The notes under the pieces: model-generated | Databases searched by the model: none | Seen by the model: only the letters and a program-made list of their open reading frames with translations | What the model was told of the DNA's origin: nothing | Part shown: one piece after another, positions 1 through 8,118 of the stretch | Layout: each line of letters starts with the position of its first letter | Position numbering within the stretch: the stretch's first letter is position 1 | Source of the DNA: Thermococcus sp. | Lineage (GTDB): Archaea; Methanobacteriota_B; Thermococci; Thermococcales; Thermococcaceae | Length of the DNA stretch: 35,501 bases | Assembly (NCBI RefSeq): GCF_027008145.1 | Contig: NZ_JALTCZ010000059.1 | Location: 1-35,501, forward strand | Direction of reading: 5' to 3' | Position numbers and translations under genes: made by a program

Positions 1-448
1 TGAGGCGTATTATGTCCCCAGGAACGAGCTCCCTGGCAGGTATCGTCTTCCATTCTCCGTCGCGAAGAACCCTGACCTCCAGTTCCAGCTTCTCCTTCAG
101 GTACTCCATGATATTCTCGGCTTTGTGCTCCTGCCAGAAGCCAACGACCGCGTTGATTACCAGGAGGCTCACTATTATTGCGAAGTCCTCCCAGTGCTGG
201 ACTATGGCCGAGAGTATTGCCGCCACCTCTATCATCCATGGTATCGGCCCCCAGAAGTAAGAGAGGAACTTCCTGAGCGGGCTGACCTTCTTTTCCGGGA
301 TCTCGTTGGGGCCCACCTCCTTGAGACGGCGCTTGGCTTCTTCCTCACTGAGCCCCCTCTTTGGATCAACCCCTAAGTACTTCAAAACATCGTTAATACT
401 CAGGTGTTTGGCCTTTTGGGCCACCCCTTGCAGGTTTTTTACCTCCAT
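1..448 (-). CDS. P3A-type plasma-membrane H+-ATPase, N-terminal part (truncated by window edge)
   Basis: About 149 residues can be read from an ATG at 448, preceded by a GAGGTG ribosome binding site six bases upstream. The ORF track omits it because it runs off the window. The translation begins MEVKNLQGVAQKAKHLSIND and has the cation-ATPase N-terminal region (LSEEEAKRRLKEVGPNEIPEKK), then the first membrane hairpin (FLSYFWGPIPWMIEVAAILSA, followed by IIVSLLVINAVVGFWQEHKAE), and enters the actuator domain (ARELVPGDII). The FWGPIPWMIE hairpin is typical of P3A proton pumps of archaea and fungi. The protein would use ATP to export protons across the cytoplasmic membrane. The phosphorylation motif DKTGT lies outside the window, so subtype and integrity cannot be confirmed. 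Confidence 0.88.
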   Translation of the reverse strand, partial: MEVKNLQGVAQKAKHLSINDVLKYLGVDPKRGLSEEEAKRRLKEVGPNEIPEKKVSPLRKFLSYFWGPIPWMIEVAAILSAIVQHWEDFAIIVSLLVINAVVGFWQEHKAENIMEYLKEKLELEVRVLRDGEWKTIPARELVPGDIIRL

Positions 449-499
449 AGCTCTCACCTCTTTTTAGTTTCTTGGCGTTACTATAATTTCGTCCGGCTT

Positions 500-515
500 T
501 CAGCTTAAATAGTTT
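500..515 (-). promoter_or_regulatory. Probable promoter of the P-type ATPase gene
   Basis: On the minus strand the sequence reads GTAAACTATTTAAGCTG, with a TATA-like TATTTAAG about 59 bases before the ATG. A start about 26 bases downstream (near 481) would give a leader of about 33 nt that includes the GAGGTG site. A second AT-rich stretch (AATTATAG, near 480-488) is a less well placed alternative. Confidence 0.4.
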
Positions 516-687
516 ACTATATCAGATTACTGCGTACCTTTCAAGTTCTCGATATAGTTTTGGTGCTCCCTTCGCAAATCGATTATTTTTCGGGCTCGGT
601 GCTATGCTTTTTCTTTTGAAAACCTCACCAGTAACATTAGAGAAGGTCAGCCGAAATCCTGATAAGTCTCCTCTCCTATTTCCTACC

Positions 688-1062
688 ATGAACCTCCAAG
701 ATGCCGTTGAGAAAATCCTCCAGCTGGGTGGTGAAAGAGTTAAGTTCATAATCCTCTTCGGCTCAAGGGCGGGGGGTGATTATAGACCGGACAGCGACTT
801 CGACCTCTGCGTTTACTACGACGGGAGTGATAGGGAGGCATTCAAGTTCAGGGCTCTGGTTCTCGGTCATCTGCCCGATAACTACGATGTCCAGATCTTC
901 CAGCTACTTCCGGTTTACGTGAAGAAGGAGTGCCTCAAGGGAAAGGTGCTCTTCTGCAGGGACGAGACGTTTCTCTATGATCTTGCCTATGAAACCATCA
1001 AGGAGTGGGAGGATTTCAAGCGCTACTACTACGACTACCTCGGCCTGGAGGCGATAGAATGA
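688..1062 (+). CDS. mntA: Minimal nucleotidyltransferase, MntA-type antitoxin
   Basis: 124 residues. The ORF track starts at 604, but those first 28 residues (rich in S, P, L) do not resemble the family, and MNLQDAVEKILQLGG from 688 is a typical MNT start. The Pol-beta-fold signature GSX10DXD is intact: G25-S26, then D37 and D39 (GSRAGGDYRPDSDFD). In studied MntA-HepT pairs this enzyme adds AMP to a tyrosine of the HEPN partner and silences it. The next ORF encodes that HEPN partner and overlaps by an ATGA junction. No clear ribosome binding site precedes 688, so a leaderless or very short-leader transcript is possible. The family and the pairing are secure; the antitoxin role is inferred. 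Confidence 0.85.
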   Translation: MNLQDAVEKILQLGGERVKFIILFGSRAGGDYRPDSDFDLCVYYDGSDREAFKFRALVLGHLPDNYDVQIFQLLPVYVKKECLKGKVLFCRDETFLYDLAYETIKEWEDFKRYYYDYLGLEAIE

Positions 1063-1481
1063 GAAGAGAGTTAATAAAATCCAAAATTGAGGAAATCCTT
1101 GGGAGTCTAAAGCTTGTTGAGGAGAACCTCCAGGAGGATTTCGAGACCTTTCAGTCTCTCGGCCTTATCAAGGACGGGATATACAAAAGGATCGAGTTTG
1201 CCATTCAGAACGTTATGGACATCTGTGCCATACTGAACTCGGACCTAAAGCTCAGGATGCCTGAGAAGGAAGAAGATGTTTTTGAAGGGCTCGTTGGAGC
1301 GGGTATTCTGCCACGTGAAATGGCCAATAAGTTGCGCCTCATGAAGGGCTTTCGCAACATTCTTGTGCATCACTACGGCAGGATAAACGACGAACTTGCC
1401 TTCGAAACCCTTCGCGAGCACCTGGATGGCATCTACGAGTTCGTGGAACTTGTTGAAAAGTTTTTGGAGGGCCAAAAATGA
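1059..1481 (+). CDS. hepT: HEPN-domain RNase, HepT-type toxin
   Basis: 140 residues from the ATG at 1059, whose last two bases begin the TGA of the MNT gene, so the two are translationally coupled. The ORF track start at 1005 lies inside the MNT gene. The protein is helical and carries the HepT signature RX4HXY: R99, H104 and Y106 in [11 protein letters not shown]. In characterised systems R and H are the RNase active site and Y is AMPylated by MntA. Its own stop overlaps the start of mevalonate kinase (ATGA at 1478-1481), so toxin and isoprenoid genes appear to share one message. The motif suggests it is catalytically intact. Its RNA target is unknown. Confidence 0.87.
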   Translation: MRRELIKSKIEEILGSLKLVEENLQEDFETFQSLGLIKDGIYKRIEFAIQNVMDICAILNSDLKLRMPEKEEDVFEGLVGAGILPREMANKLRLMKGFRNILVHHYGRINDELAFETLREHLDGIYEFVELVEKFLEGQK

Positions 1482-2482
1482 GGGTTTTAGCTTCGGCTCC
1501 CGCTAAAATTATCCTCTTCGGCGAGCACAGCGTGGTTTACGGCAAGCCGGCAATAGCCGCCGCAATAAACCTGAGAACGTACGTTAAAGCAGAGTTCAAC
1601 GACTCTGGCAGGATAAAAATCGAGGCCCACGACATAAAGACGCCCGGTTTAATAGTTTCCTTCTCCGAGAACGAGATTTACTTTGAGAGCGACTACGGAA
1701 AAGCGGCTGAAGTTCTCAGCTATGTCAGGCAGGCGATAGAGCTCGTTAGAGAAGAGGCGGGTAAGAACGGGAGGGGTATAACGGTTTCGATAACCTCCCA
1801 GATCCCGGTTGGAGCGGGATTGGGAAGTTCAGCGGCGGTGGCCGTTGCCACAATCGGTGCGGTCTCGAAACTCCTCGGCCTTGAGCTTACCAACGAGGAG
1901 ATAGGTAAGCTCGGCCACCGCGTTGAGCTCCTCGTTCAAGGAGCTTCAAGCGGTATAGACCCGACCGTCTCGGCGATTGGCGGGATAATCCACTATGAGG
2001 GGGGCAACTTTGAACACCTCCCCTTCGTAGGGCTCCCCCTCGTCGTCGGCTACACCGGTTCGAGCGGCTCAACCAAGGAGCTGGTGGCGATGGTGAGGAG
2101 AACCTACGAGGAGATGCCCGAGATAATAGAGCCCATACTCACCTCGATGGGCAAGGTCGTCGAGAAGGCAAGAGAAACTCTCTTATCGAAGCTTGAGGGG
2201 GAGGAAAAGCTCACCCGCCTCGGCAGGCTGATGAACATAAATCACGGCCTGCTCGATGCCCTTGGAGTTTCAACGAAGAAGCTGAGCGAGCTCGTCTACG
2301 CAGCCAGGACAGCTGGGGCTCTGGGAGCGAAGATAACGGGAGCGGGAGGCGGGGGATGTATGTACGCATTAGCCCCGGAGAAGCAGAGCGAGGTGGCGAC
2401 GGCGATAACCATAGCCGGCGGGACGCCGATGGTAACCGAGATAAGCAGTGAAGGGCTTCGCACTGAGGAGGTGATACCGTGA
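1478..2482 (+). CDS. mvk: Mevalonate kinase
   Basis: 334 residues, normal for archaeal MVK of the GHMP kinase superfamily. It phosphorylates mevalonate with ATP in isoprenoid synthesis. Visible motifs are the N-terminal substrate region ([15 protein letters not shown], residues 8-22), the glycine/serine-rich ATP loop ([15 protein letters not shown], about 110-124), [13 protein letters not shown] with the conserved Asp at 161, and the C-terminal [10 protein letters not shown]. The ATG at 1478 overlaps the hepT stop, and its end overlaps the GTG of isopentenyl phosphate kinase by four bases. Both junctions imply coupled translation in a mntA-hepT-mvk-ipk operon. Confidence 0.97.
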   Translation: MRVLASAPAKIILFGEHSVVYGKPAIAAAINLRTYVKAEFNDSGRIKIEAHDIKTPGLIVSFSENEIYFESDYGKAAEVLSYVRQAIELVREEAGKNGRGITVSITSQIPVGAGLGSSAAVAVATIGAVSKLLGLELTNEEIGKLGHRVELLVQGASSGIDPTVSAIGGIIHYEGGNFEHLPFVGLPLVVGYTGSSGSTKELVAMVRRTYEEMPEIIEPILTSMGKVVEKARETLLSKLEGEEKLTRLGRLMNINHGLLDALGVSTKKLSELVYAARTAGALGAKITGAGGGGCMYALAPEKQSEVATAITIAGGTPMVTEISSEGLRTEEVIP

Positions 2483-3270
2483 TAATCATAAAGCTCGGGG
2501 GTAGCGTCTTCAGCGACAAGGCCGGAGAACCGGAAAACTTCAGGGAAAACGTCGTCCGCTCAATAGCGAGGGAGATGGTGGAGTTTTACCCTGCCGAGAA
2601 GTTCATAGTAGTTCACGGTGGCGGGAGCTTCGGCCACAGGTACGCCGATGAGTATGGCATAAGGGCGGGGCTGAAGGGCCTTATCGGGAAAGAGCTGTCG
2701 AGGAGGAGAAGGGGCTTTTCCCTCACCCATCAGGCCATGCTGAGGGCGAACGCCAAGATCGTCAACGCCTTCCTCGCCGAGGGACTTCCTGCCGTCTCGG
2801 TCTCAAGCTCCTCGATTTTCCTCATGGACAGGGATAAGGTTGCATACGGGGACGTTGAGGCCATAAGGAAGCTCGTGGAGAACTCCTTCATACCTATTCT
2901 CTTCGGTGACGTTGCCATAGACCTTTGGAATGGCATTGATGTTCTCTCTGGTGACCAGATAGTTGCCTACCTTGCCAAGCTCTTCAGGCCGAAGAAGGTC
3001 ATATTCCTGATGAGCGTTGACGGCATCTACGACGGAAAGCCCGGCCAAGGGACGCTGCTCTTTAAGATATTCCCCCACCAGATAGACGCCCTGATAGATC
3101 ACCTTGAAGGCTCGGCGGGAAGGGACGTCACAGGAGGCATAGTCAACAAGCTCAGACAGGCGAAGGAGATAGCCCGCTTTTCGGAGGTATGGTTCGTGAA
3201 CGGACTGGTGGAAGGGCGCCTAAAGGGGGCCATAACTGACCAGGGATTCGGAACTAGGATCGTCGGCTGA
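2479..3270 (+). CDS. ipk: Isopentenyl phosphate kinase
   Basis: 263 residues, amino-acid-kinase fold. It converts isopentenyl phosphate to IPP in the archaeal alternative mevalonate pathway, where decarboxylation precedes the second phosphorylation. Visible are the N-terminal [14 protein letters not shown] with Lys5, the glycine loop [10 protein letters not shown] with His53 (the IPK-diagnostic histidine, His50/His60 in studied homologues), [18 protein letters not shown], and LMSVDGIY followed by [10 protein letters not shown]. It starts with GTG overlapping the mvk stop (GTGA). No mevalonate-phosphate decarboxylase lies in the window, so that step must be encoded elsewhere. Confidence 0.96.
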   Translation: MIIIKLGGSVFSDKAGEPENFRENVVRSIAREMVEFYPAEKFIVVHGGGSFGHRYADEYGIRAGLKGLIGKELSRRRRGFSLTHQAMLRANAKIVNAFLAEGLPAVSVSSSSIFLMDRDKVAYGDVEAIRKLVENSFIPILFGDVAIDLWNGIDVLSGDQIVAYLAKLFRPKKVIFLMSVDGIYDGKPGQGTLLFKIFPHQIDALIDHLEGSAGRDVTGGIVNKLRQAKEIARFSEVWFVNGLVEGRLKGAITDQGFGTRIVG

Positions 3271-3405
3271 TTATCCTTCTTTTATCCTCAGATAAGTGTT
3301 TGCCGGGCCAACGCTGTGGAAGTGGAGGGTGAACCTTCACGTCCCCTGCATAAAGTTGCAACAAATGGAGAGTGAGCTTTGAGTCATATAGAGGTTTCAA
3401 GGTTC

Positions 3406-3424
3406 CAAAAACCTCTTAACTTCC
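3406..3424 (+). promoter_or_regulatory. Possible promoter of the IPP isomerase gene
   Basis: CAAAAACCTCTTAACTTCC, about 30-45 bases before the ATG at 3452, resembles a BRE plus TATA element (CTCTTAAC). The 181-base gap after ipk suggests that the isomerase is a separate transcription unit. Confidence 0.35.
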
Positions 3425-3451
3425 CCCACCCTTCCCCTCTTGGTGGTGTGA

Positions 3452-4576
3452 ATGCAGGTCTCTGACAGGGAAGAGCTCACTATCATCAGGAAGTTCGAGC
3501 ACATAGATCACTGCTTGAAAAGGAACGTTCAGGCTCACGTTTCCAACGGATTCGAGGACGTTCACTTCGTCCACATGAGCCTGCCCGAGATAGACAAGGA
3601 TGAAATAGACATGAGCATCGAGTTTTTGGGTAGAAAGTTTGACTACCCGATTTTCATAGCGGGAATGACCGGCGGAACGAAGGGCTCACAGCTCGCTGGA
3701 AGAATAAACAAGACCTTAGCGAAGGCAGCTCAGGAGCTGAACATCCCGATGGGCGTTGGCAGTCAGAGGGCTATGATAAGGAAGCCCGAAACATGGGAGA
3801 GCTACTATGTTAGGGATGTCGCTCCAGATATTTTCCTCGTCGGGAACTTGGGTGCACCGCAGTTCTCCGAGACGATTCCCGAGCGCTACGGCATCGAGGA
3901 GGCTTTGAAGGCCGTCGAGACTGTACAGGCTGACGCTTTAGCCATACACATGAACCCGCTCCAAGAGAGCGTCCAGCCGGAGGGAGACACGCAGTACAGG
4001 GGTGTTCTCAAAGCTTTAGCCGAGCTAAAGTCTGAGTTTCCCTATCCAATAATCGCTAAGGAAACCGGTGCAGGTGTCTCCAAGGAAGTCGCGATAAGGC
4101 TTGAGAGCATTGGAATTGACGCGATAGACGTCGGCGGCCTCGGCGGGACGAGCTGGAGCGCCGTTGAGTATTACAGAGCCAGGGACGAAATTGGAAGGGA
4201 CTTGGCTCTGCGCTTCTGGGACTGGGGCATTAAAACCGTCATAAGCGTGGCTGAAGTGCGCTATGCTACCGAGTTACCGATAATAGCCACAGGGGGAATG
4301 CGTGACGGAATAACCATGGCGAAGGCTTTAGCTATGGGCGCGACCTTTGCCGGCGTTGCGTTACCACTCCTCAAGCCCGCTGTGAAGGGCGACGTCGAGG
4401 GGGTTATAAGAATTCTGAGGCGCTACATCGAGGAGATAAAGAACGCTATGTTTCTGGTAGGTGCTAAGAATGTTGAGGAACTTAGAAGGGTTCCGCTCGT
4501 CGTTACGGGCTTTACGAGGGAGTGGCTAAGCCAGAGGATTGACTTTTTGACTTACCTCAGGGGAGGTCGATTCTGA
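3452..4576 (+). CDS. fni: Type 2 isopentenyl-diphosphate delta-isomerase
   Basis: 374 residues, FMN-dependent TIM-barrel isomerase that interconverts IPP and DMAPP. Family motifs are in order: [12 protein letters not shown] near the N-terminus, [51 protein letters not shown], and the flavin phosphate loop [20 protein letters not shown]. The start ATG is preceded by GGTGGTG. It follows mvk-ipk in the same direction and precedes RNase J and the prenyl diphosphate synthase. With mvk and ipk it feeds the prenyltransferase at 7084. No truncation is seen. Confidence 0.97.
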   Translation: MQVSDREELTIIRKFEHIDHCLKRNVQAHVSNGFEDVHFVHMSLPEIDKDEIDMSIEFLGRKFDYPIFIAGMTGGTKGSQLAGRINKTLAKAAQELNIPMGVGSQRAMIRKPETWESYYVRDVAPDIFLVGNLGAPQFSETIPERYGIEEALKAVETVQADALAIHMNPLQESVQPEGDTQYRGVLKALAELKSEFPYPIIAKETGAGVSKEVAIRLESIGIDAIDVGGLGGTSWSAVEYYRARDEIGRDLALRFWDWGIKTVISVAEVRYATELPIIATGGMRDGITMAKALAMGATFAGVALPLLKPAVKGDVEGVIRILRRYIEEIKNAMFLVGAKNVEELRRVPLVVTGFTREWLSQRIDFLTYLRGGRF

Positions 4577-4599
4577 ACTTTCTTTCCTTCTGATGCACA

Positions 4600-4612
4600 C
4601 CTTTTTAAACCC
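4600..4612 (+). promoter_or_regulatory. Promoter of RNase J
   Basis: CCTTTTTAAACCC is a clear TATA element centred near 4606. A start about 26 bases downstream falls near 4632, only a few bases before the hairpin at 4636-4663, so the message would begin almost directly with that structure. Confidence 0.6.
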
Positions 4613-4635
4613 TCCCGAGAAGTAGGGCCAGCGCA

Positions 4636-4663
4636 GCCCCACGCCTCATGAGAGGCCTGGGGC
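4636..4663 (+). promoter_or_regulatory. Strong hairpin in the RNase J leader, next to the RBS
   Basis: GCCCCA-c-GCCTC-atga-GAGGC-c-TGGGGC forms an 11-bp stem with one C/C mismatch and a four-base loop. It is followed without a gap by the ribosome binding site GGGAGG (4664-4669) and the ATG at 4673. The structure would sit at or near the 5' end of the mRNA. A role in shielding the 5' end or in autoregulation is inferred. Confidence 0.7.
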
Positions 4664-4672
4664 GGGAGGCTG

Positions 4673-6025
4673 ATGGGAATGATAAAAATCTACACTATTA
4701 GCGGTTACGAGGAAGTCGGCAAGAACATGACGGCAGTGGGCTACTCCAACGGGGGAAGGGAAGAGGTCGTTATAATGGACATGGGCATAATGCTCGACAG
4801 GGTTCTCATTCATGAGGATACGAACATCCAGAAGTTCTCAGACAAGGAGCTCCAGCGCCTCGGGGCAATCCCCGACGACAAAATCCTCTGGAAGGGCGGT
4901 AAGAACAGAAAGGTTGTCGCGATAACCCTGACCCACGGCCACCTCGATCACATAGGTGCCATCGGGAAGCTCGGCCCCCACTACCCAGATGTCCCGATTT
5001 ACGGCACACCCTACACAATAAAGCTCGCCAAGAGTGAGGTCAAGAGCGAGGAGTACTTTGAGGTCAAGAACCCGATGTACGAGACCGAATACGGCGAGAT
5101 AGTGCAGGTGAGTGAGAACCTCGCAATAGAGTTCGTCCGCTCGACCCACTCCATCCCCCAGGCTTCTATGGTTGTCGTCCACACTCCAGAGGGAGCGGTA
5201 GTTCACACCGGCGACTTCAAGTTTGACAACAACAGCCCGCTCGGCGAGAAGCCCGACTACAAGCGTCTTAAGGAGCTCGGTAAGGAGGGTGTTAAAGTCC
5301 TCATAGCGGAATCAACACGTGTTGCAGAGCCGACGAAGACCCCCAGCGAGCGCGTTGCCCAGATGCTCCTTGAGGACTTCTTTCTCTATGAAGGACGGGA
5401 CGAGGTCGGGCTGATAGCGACAACCTTCGCGAGCCACATTGCTCGGCTTCAGGAGCTTATATGGCTAGCGAATGAGATGGGCAGACAGGCCGTCTTGGTC
5501 GGCCGTTCCCTCGCGAAGTACGCTGGCATAGCCAAGCAGCTCGGCCTCATAAAGATGAAGGGAGCGAGGGCCGTTAGAAGCCCGAACGCCGTCAGGAAGG
5601 TTCTCAAGGAGGTCAGCCAAGCTAGGGAGAACTACCTCCTAATCGTTACTGGCCATCAGGGTGAGCCCGGGGCGGTTCTGACGAGGATGGCCGACGGCGA
5701 GCTCTACGACATCGGCGGGAGGGACACTGTTGTCTTTTCAGCTGGGACGATACCCAACCCCATAAACCTCGCCCAGCGCTACAAGCTCGAAACAAAGCTC
5801 AGGATGAAGGGTGTCAGGATGATAAAGGACATGCACGTCAGCGGTCACGCGAGCAGGGAAGACCACCGCTACCTCCTCAGGATGCTCAATCCGGAGAACA
5901 TCGTCCCGGCACACGGCGACTTCAGGATGCTCACGCACTATGCCGAGCTCGCTGAAGAAGAGGGCTACCTCATCGGCAGGGACGTCTTCGTTTCGAGGAA
6001 CGGCTATACCGTGGATATCAGATGA
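4673..6025 (+). CDS. rnj: Archaeal RNase J, beta-CASP 5'-3' exoribonuclease
   Basis: 450 residues, the usual size of euryarchaeal RNase J. It is a metallo-beta-lactamase/beta-CASP enzyme that degrades RNA 5' to 3'. Visible are the zinc motif HGHLDH (residues 88-93), the later histidine and aspartate ligands in VRSTHSIPQASM and VVHTGDFKFD, the beta-CASP segment (VLVGRSLAKYAGIAKQLG), and C-terminal motifs SGHASREDHRYLL and PAHGDFRM. It has no KH domains, which separates it from FttA at 33479. The start ATG at 4673 has GGGAGG upstream; ATG 4679 is an alternative. It sits between two isoprenoid genes. Confidence 0.94.
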   Translation: MGMIKIYTISGYEEVGKNMTAVGYSNGGREEVVIMDMGIMLDRVLIHEDTNIQKFSDKELQRLGAIPDDKILWKGGKNRKVVAITLTHGHLDHIGAIGKLGPHYPDVPIYGTPYTIKLAKSEVKSEEYFEVKNPMYETEYGEIVQVSENLAIEFVRSTHSIPQASMVVVHTPEGAVVHTGDFKFDNNSPLGEKPDYKRLKELGKEGVKVLIAESTRVAEPTKTPSERVAQMLLEDFFLYEGRDEVGLIATTFASHIARLQELIWLANEMGRQAVLVGRSLAKYAGIAKQLGLIKMKGARAVRSPNAVRKVLKEVSQARENYLLIVTGHQGEPGAVLTRMADGELYDIGGRDTVVFSAGTIPNPINLAQRYKLETKLRMKGVRMIKDMHVSGHASREDHRYLLRMLNPENIVPAHGDFRMLTHYAELAEEEGYLIGRDVFVSRNGYTVDIR

Positions 6026-6043
6026 CATCCATGGGTGGAAACT

Positions 6044-6985
6044 ATGGGAAGGAACATTATACCCCTTCTATTAATCCTCTTCGTTTTTGCATCCGCATGC
6101 ATCGGCGGTGTCAACCCCAAAGACACGAGTGGCTACCTCCAAACAAAAGTGCCCCGAGGAGTCGTTGAGCTCTCCCCTCTGATCAATTACGGGAACATTA
6201 CGATACTCAGGGCCTCCTACGGCTACGTAATTTTTAGGAATAACACCAAAGTTTTCCTAAACGTTTCAAAGGCGTATTTCTTCCCGTGGGGGTTCGTGAT
6301 AATTAAAACGATTCCGGAGGTCAGAAGTATTCCCATTGTAGATGCTAGGATTGGCAGAACTTACGAGGAAGATTCTCGGAACATCACCGCTATGGTTGGA
6401 GTAATGAGAATAGAAGCGTATGATTACGAGGGCAACATCCTCTGGGTGCATGAATCCCAGCCCCCTTACATCTGGGAGATAAGGCGGACCGATGATGGGG
6501 GAAGGAATTACAAAAAGGGTATATCCTACCCGGAGATACTGATTTCGAATAGCAGTGAATACCTTTTCATAGCAGAACTCCCGAGGACTTTCAGAAACAT
6601 GATAACTCTCCCGGTGTCTACTGGAGACGTTTGCAATTACCTGTACGTCTATGGGGGTAACGGCTTGGTCGAGAGGTTTAATTTTTCTTCCTCCGGGGGA
6701 TACCAGGTGGACAACGAGTTCCTCCTCTCCTCAGGTAACTACACAGTTTTTGGCTTTCAGGTGCCGTTGGGAGATGGAAGTCCGGACTATGGGAAGGTAA
6801 TGATATTCAAAGGATCCAAAGTCATCTTTACGAGAAGGTTTGAGAGAGATCCAACGTGCCTCTGCAATGTGATTCATGGATGGGCAAAAATCACTCCCGA
6901 TGGATGTGTGTTCTTCGGCCTCTTCAACGGCTACGGATTCTACTGCAGGGGGAATTTTAAATACGTCAGAAACGAGGAGAGCTAG
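6044..6985 (+). CDS. Predicted secreted lipoprotein, function unknown
   Basis: 313 residues from the ATG at 6044. The ORF track uses a GTG at 6035, but GGTGG at 6034-6038 is well spaced for 6044 and overlaps that GTG. The N-terminus MGRNIIPLLLILFVFASACIGG is a signal peptide ending in a lipobox-like cysteine followed by IGG, a common pattern in Thermococcales lipoproteins. The mature part is rich in Asn, Tyr and Gly, with many possible N-glycosylation sites (NIT, NNT, NVS, NSS, NFS) and several cysteines near the C-terminus. I recognise no domain. Codons are more AT-rich than in the flanking genes. It separates RNase J from idsA and may be a later insertion. Confidence 0.75.
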   Translation: MGRNIIPLLLILFVFASACIGGVNPKDTSGYLQTKVPRGVVELSPLINYGNITILRASYGYVIFRNNTKVFLNVSKAYFFPWGFVIIKTIPEVRSIPIVDARIGRTYEEDSRNITAMVGVMRIEAYDYEGNILWVHESQPPYIWEIRRTDDGGRNYKKGISYPEILISNSSEYLFIAELPRTFRNMITLPVSTGDVCNYLYVYGGNGLVERFNFSSSGGYQVDNEFLLSSGNYTVFGFQVPLGDGSPDYGKVMIFKGSKVIFTRRFERDPTCLCNVIHGWAKITPDGCVFFGLFNGYGFYCRGNFKYVRNEES

Positions 6986-7083
6986 CTGGCCTTTTCATTA
7001 TCCTAGCACCCCACAGCAAAGCTCATAAAGGTTTGGCCTTTTCCTTTCTTTAGCCATCTTATGTTCATCTCGGAGGGGTGTCT

Positions 7084-8115
7084 ATGGGAAAGTACAATGA
7101 GCTGTTCAACAGGATTAAGGATAAAGCCAGGGATGTTGATCGGGTCATCCTAGAGCTCGTCCCCGAGAGGGAGCCCCTTGAGCTCTACAAGGCTGCAAGG
7201 CACTACCCGCTAGCGGGTGGGAAGAGGATTCGTCCCTTCGTCGTCCTCCGTGCAACGGAAGCAGCCGGCGGTAATCCAGAGAAGGCCCTCTACCCAGCTG
7301 CTTCCGTTGAGTTCATCCACAACTACTCCCTCGTCCACGACGATATAATGGACATGGACGAGCTTAGGCGCGGAAGGCCGACCGTCCACAAGCTCTGGGG
7401 AGTAAACATGGCCATCCTCGCTGGCGACCTTCTCTTCAGCAAGGCCTTTGAAGCTATTTCTAGGGCCAACGTTTCCCCAAAAAAGAAGGCAAGAATTCTC
7501 GACGTCCTCGTCAGGACTTCCAACCTACTCTGTGAGGGACAGGCCCTAGATATAGAGTTCGAGACGCGCGATGAGGTTACCGTCGAGGAGTACCTCAGGA
7601 TGATAAGCGGTAAAACCGGAGCCCTCTTCCAGGGTTCGGCGGAGATTGGCGCGATCATCGGAACCGATAACGAGGAATACATCCGGGCCCTCTCCAGGTG
7701 GGGCATGAACGTCGGGATAGCCTTCCAGATCTGGGACGACGTGCTCGACCTCATAGCGGACGAGGAGAAGCTCGGAAAGCCAGTGGGAAGCGACATAAGG
7801 AAGGGCAAGAAGACGTTAATAGTTAGCCACTTCTTCAGCAAGGCCAGCGAAGAGGACAAGGCCGAGTTCATGAAGATCTTCGGCAAGTACGCCGGTGATG
7901 CTAAAGGTGATGCACTCATACACGACGATAAGGTCAAGGAAGAAGTTGCAAAAGCTATAGAGCTCCTCAAGGAGTACGGGAGCATTGACTACGCGGCGCA
8001 ATACGCTAGGAACCTCGTGAAAGAGGCAAACGAAGCGCTAAAGATACTCCCCGAGAGCGAGGCAAGGGAGGATTTGGAGCTTTTGGCGGAGTTCCTAGTT
8101 GAGAGGGAGTTCTGA
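7084..8115 (+). CDS. idsA: Bifunctional farnesyl/geranylgeranyl diphosphate synthase
   Basis: 343 residues. It condenses DMAPP with IPP units to make FPP and GGPP for archaeal membrane lipids. Both aspartate-rich motifs are present: DDIMD starting at residue 86 in VHDDIMDMDELRRGRP, and DDVLD in FQIWDDVLDLIAD. Tyr81, five residues before the first motif, matches the position reported to influence chain length in the T. kodakarensis enzyme IdsA. The start is the ATG at 7084, seven bases after GGAGG; the track's GTG at 7078 overlaps that ribosome binding site. It completes the isoprenoid set of this region. Confidence 0.95.
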   Translation: MGKYNELFNRIKDKARDVDRVILELVPEREPLELYKAARHYPLAGGKRIRPFVVLRATEAAGGNPEKALYPAASVEFIHNYSLVHDDIMDMDELRRGRPTVHKLWGVNMAILAGDLLFSKAFEAISRANVSPKKKARILDVLVRTSNLLCEGQALDIEFETRDEVTVEEYLRMISGKTGALFQGSAEIGAIIGTDNEEYIRALSRWGMNVGIAFQIWDDVLDLIADEEKLGKPVGSDIRKGKKTLIVSHFFSKASEEDKAEFMKIFGKYAGDAKGDALIHDDKVKEEVAKAIELLKEYGSIDYAAQYARNLVKEANEALKILPESEAREDLELLAEFLVEREF

Positions 8116-8118
8116 GCT

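Noticed and set aside
604-687. N-terminal extension of the MNT ORF given by the track
   Set aside because: MLFLLKTSPVTLEKVSRNPD does not fit the MNT family, and the region probably carries the promoter.
522-749. 75-aa minus-strand ORF ending FAKGAPKLYRELERYAVI
   Set aside because: Its second half looks coding-like and could be a gene remnant, but the first half is antisense to mntA and there is no RBS. Too weak to call.
3322-3340. GTGGAGG-gtgaa-CCTTCAC hairpin between ipk and fni
   Set aside because: A 7-bp stem with one wobble, with no T run and no placement next to a start. It could be chance, and I could not support a function.
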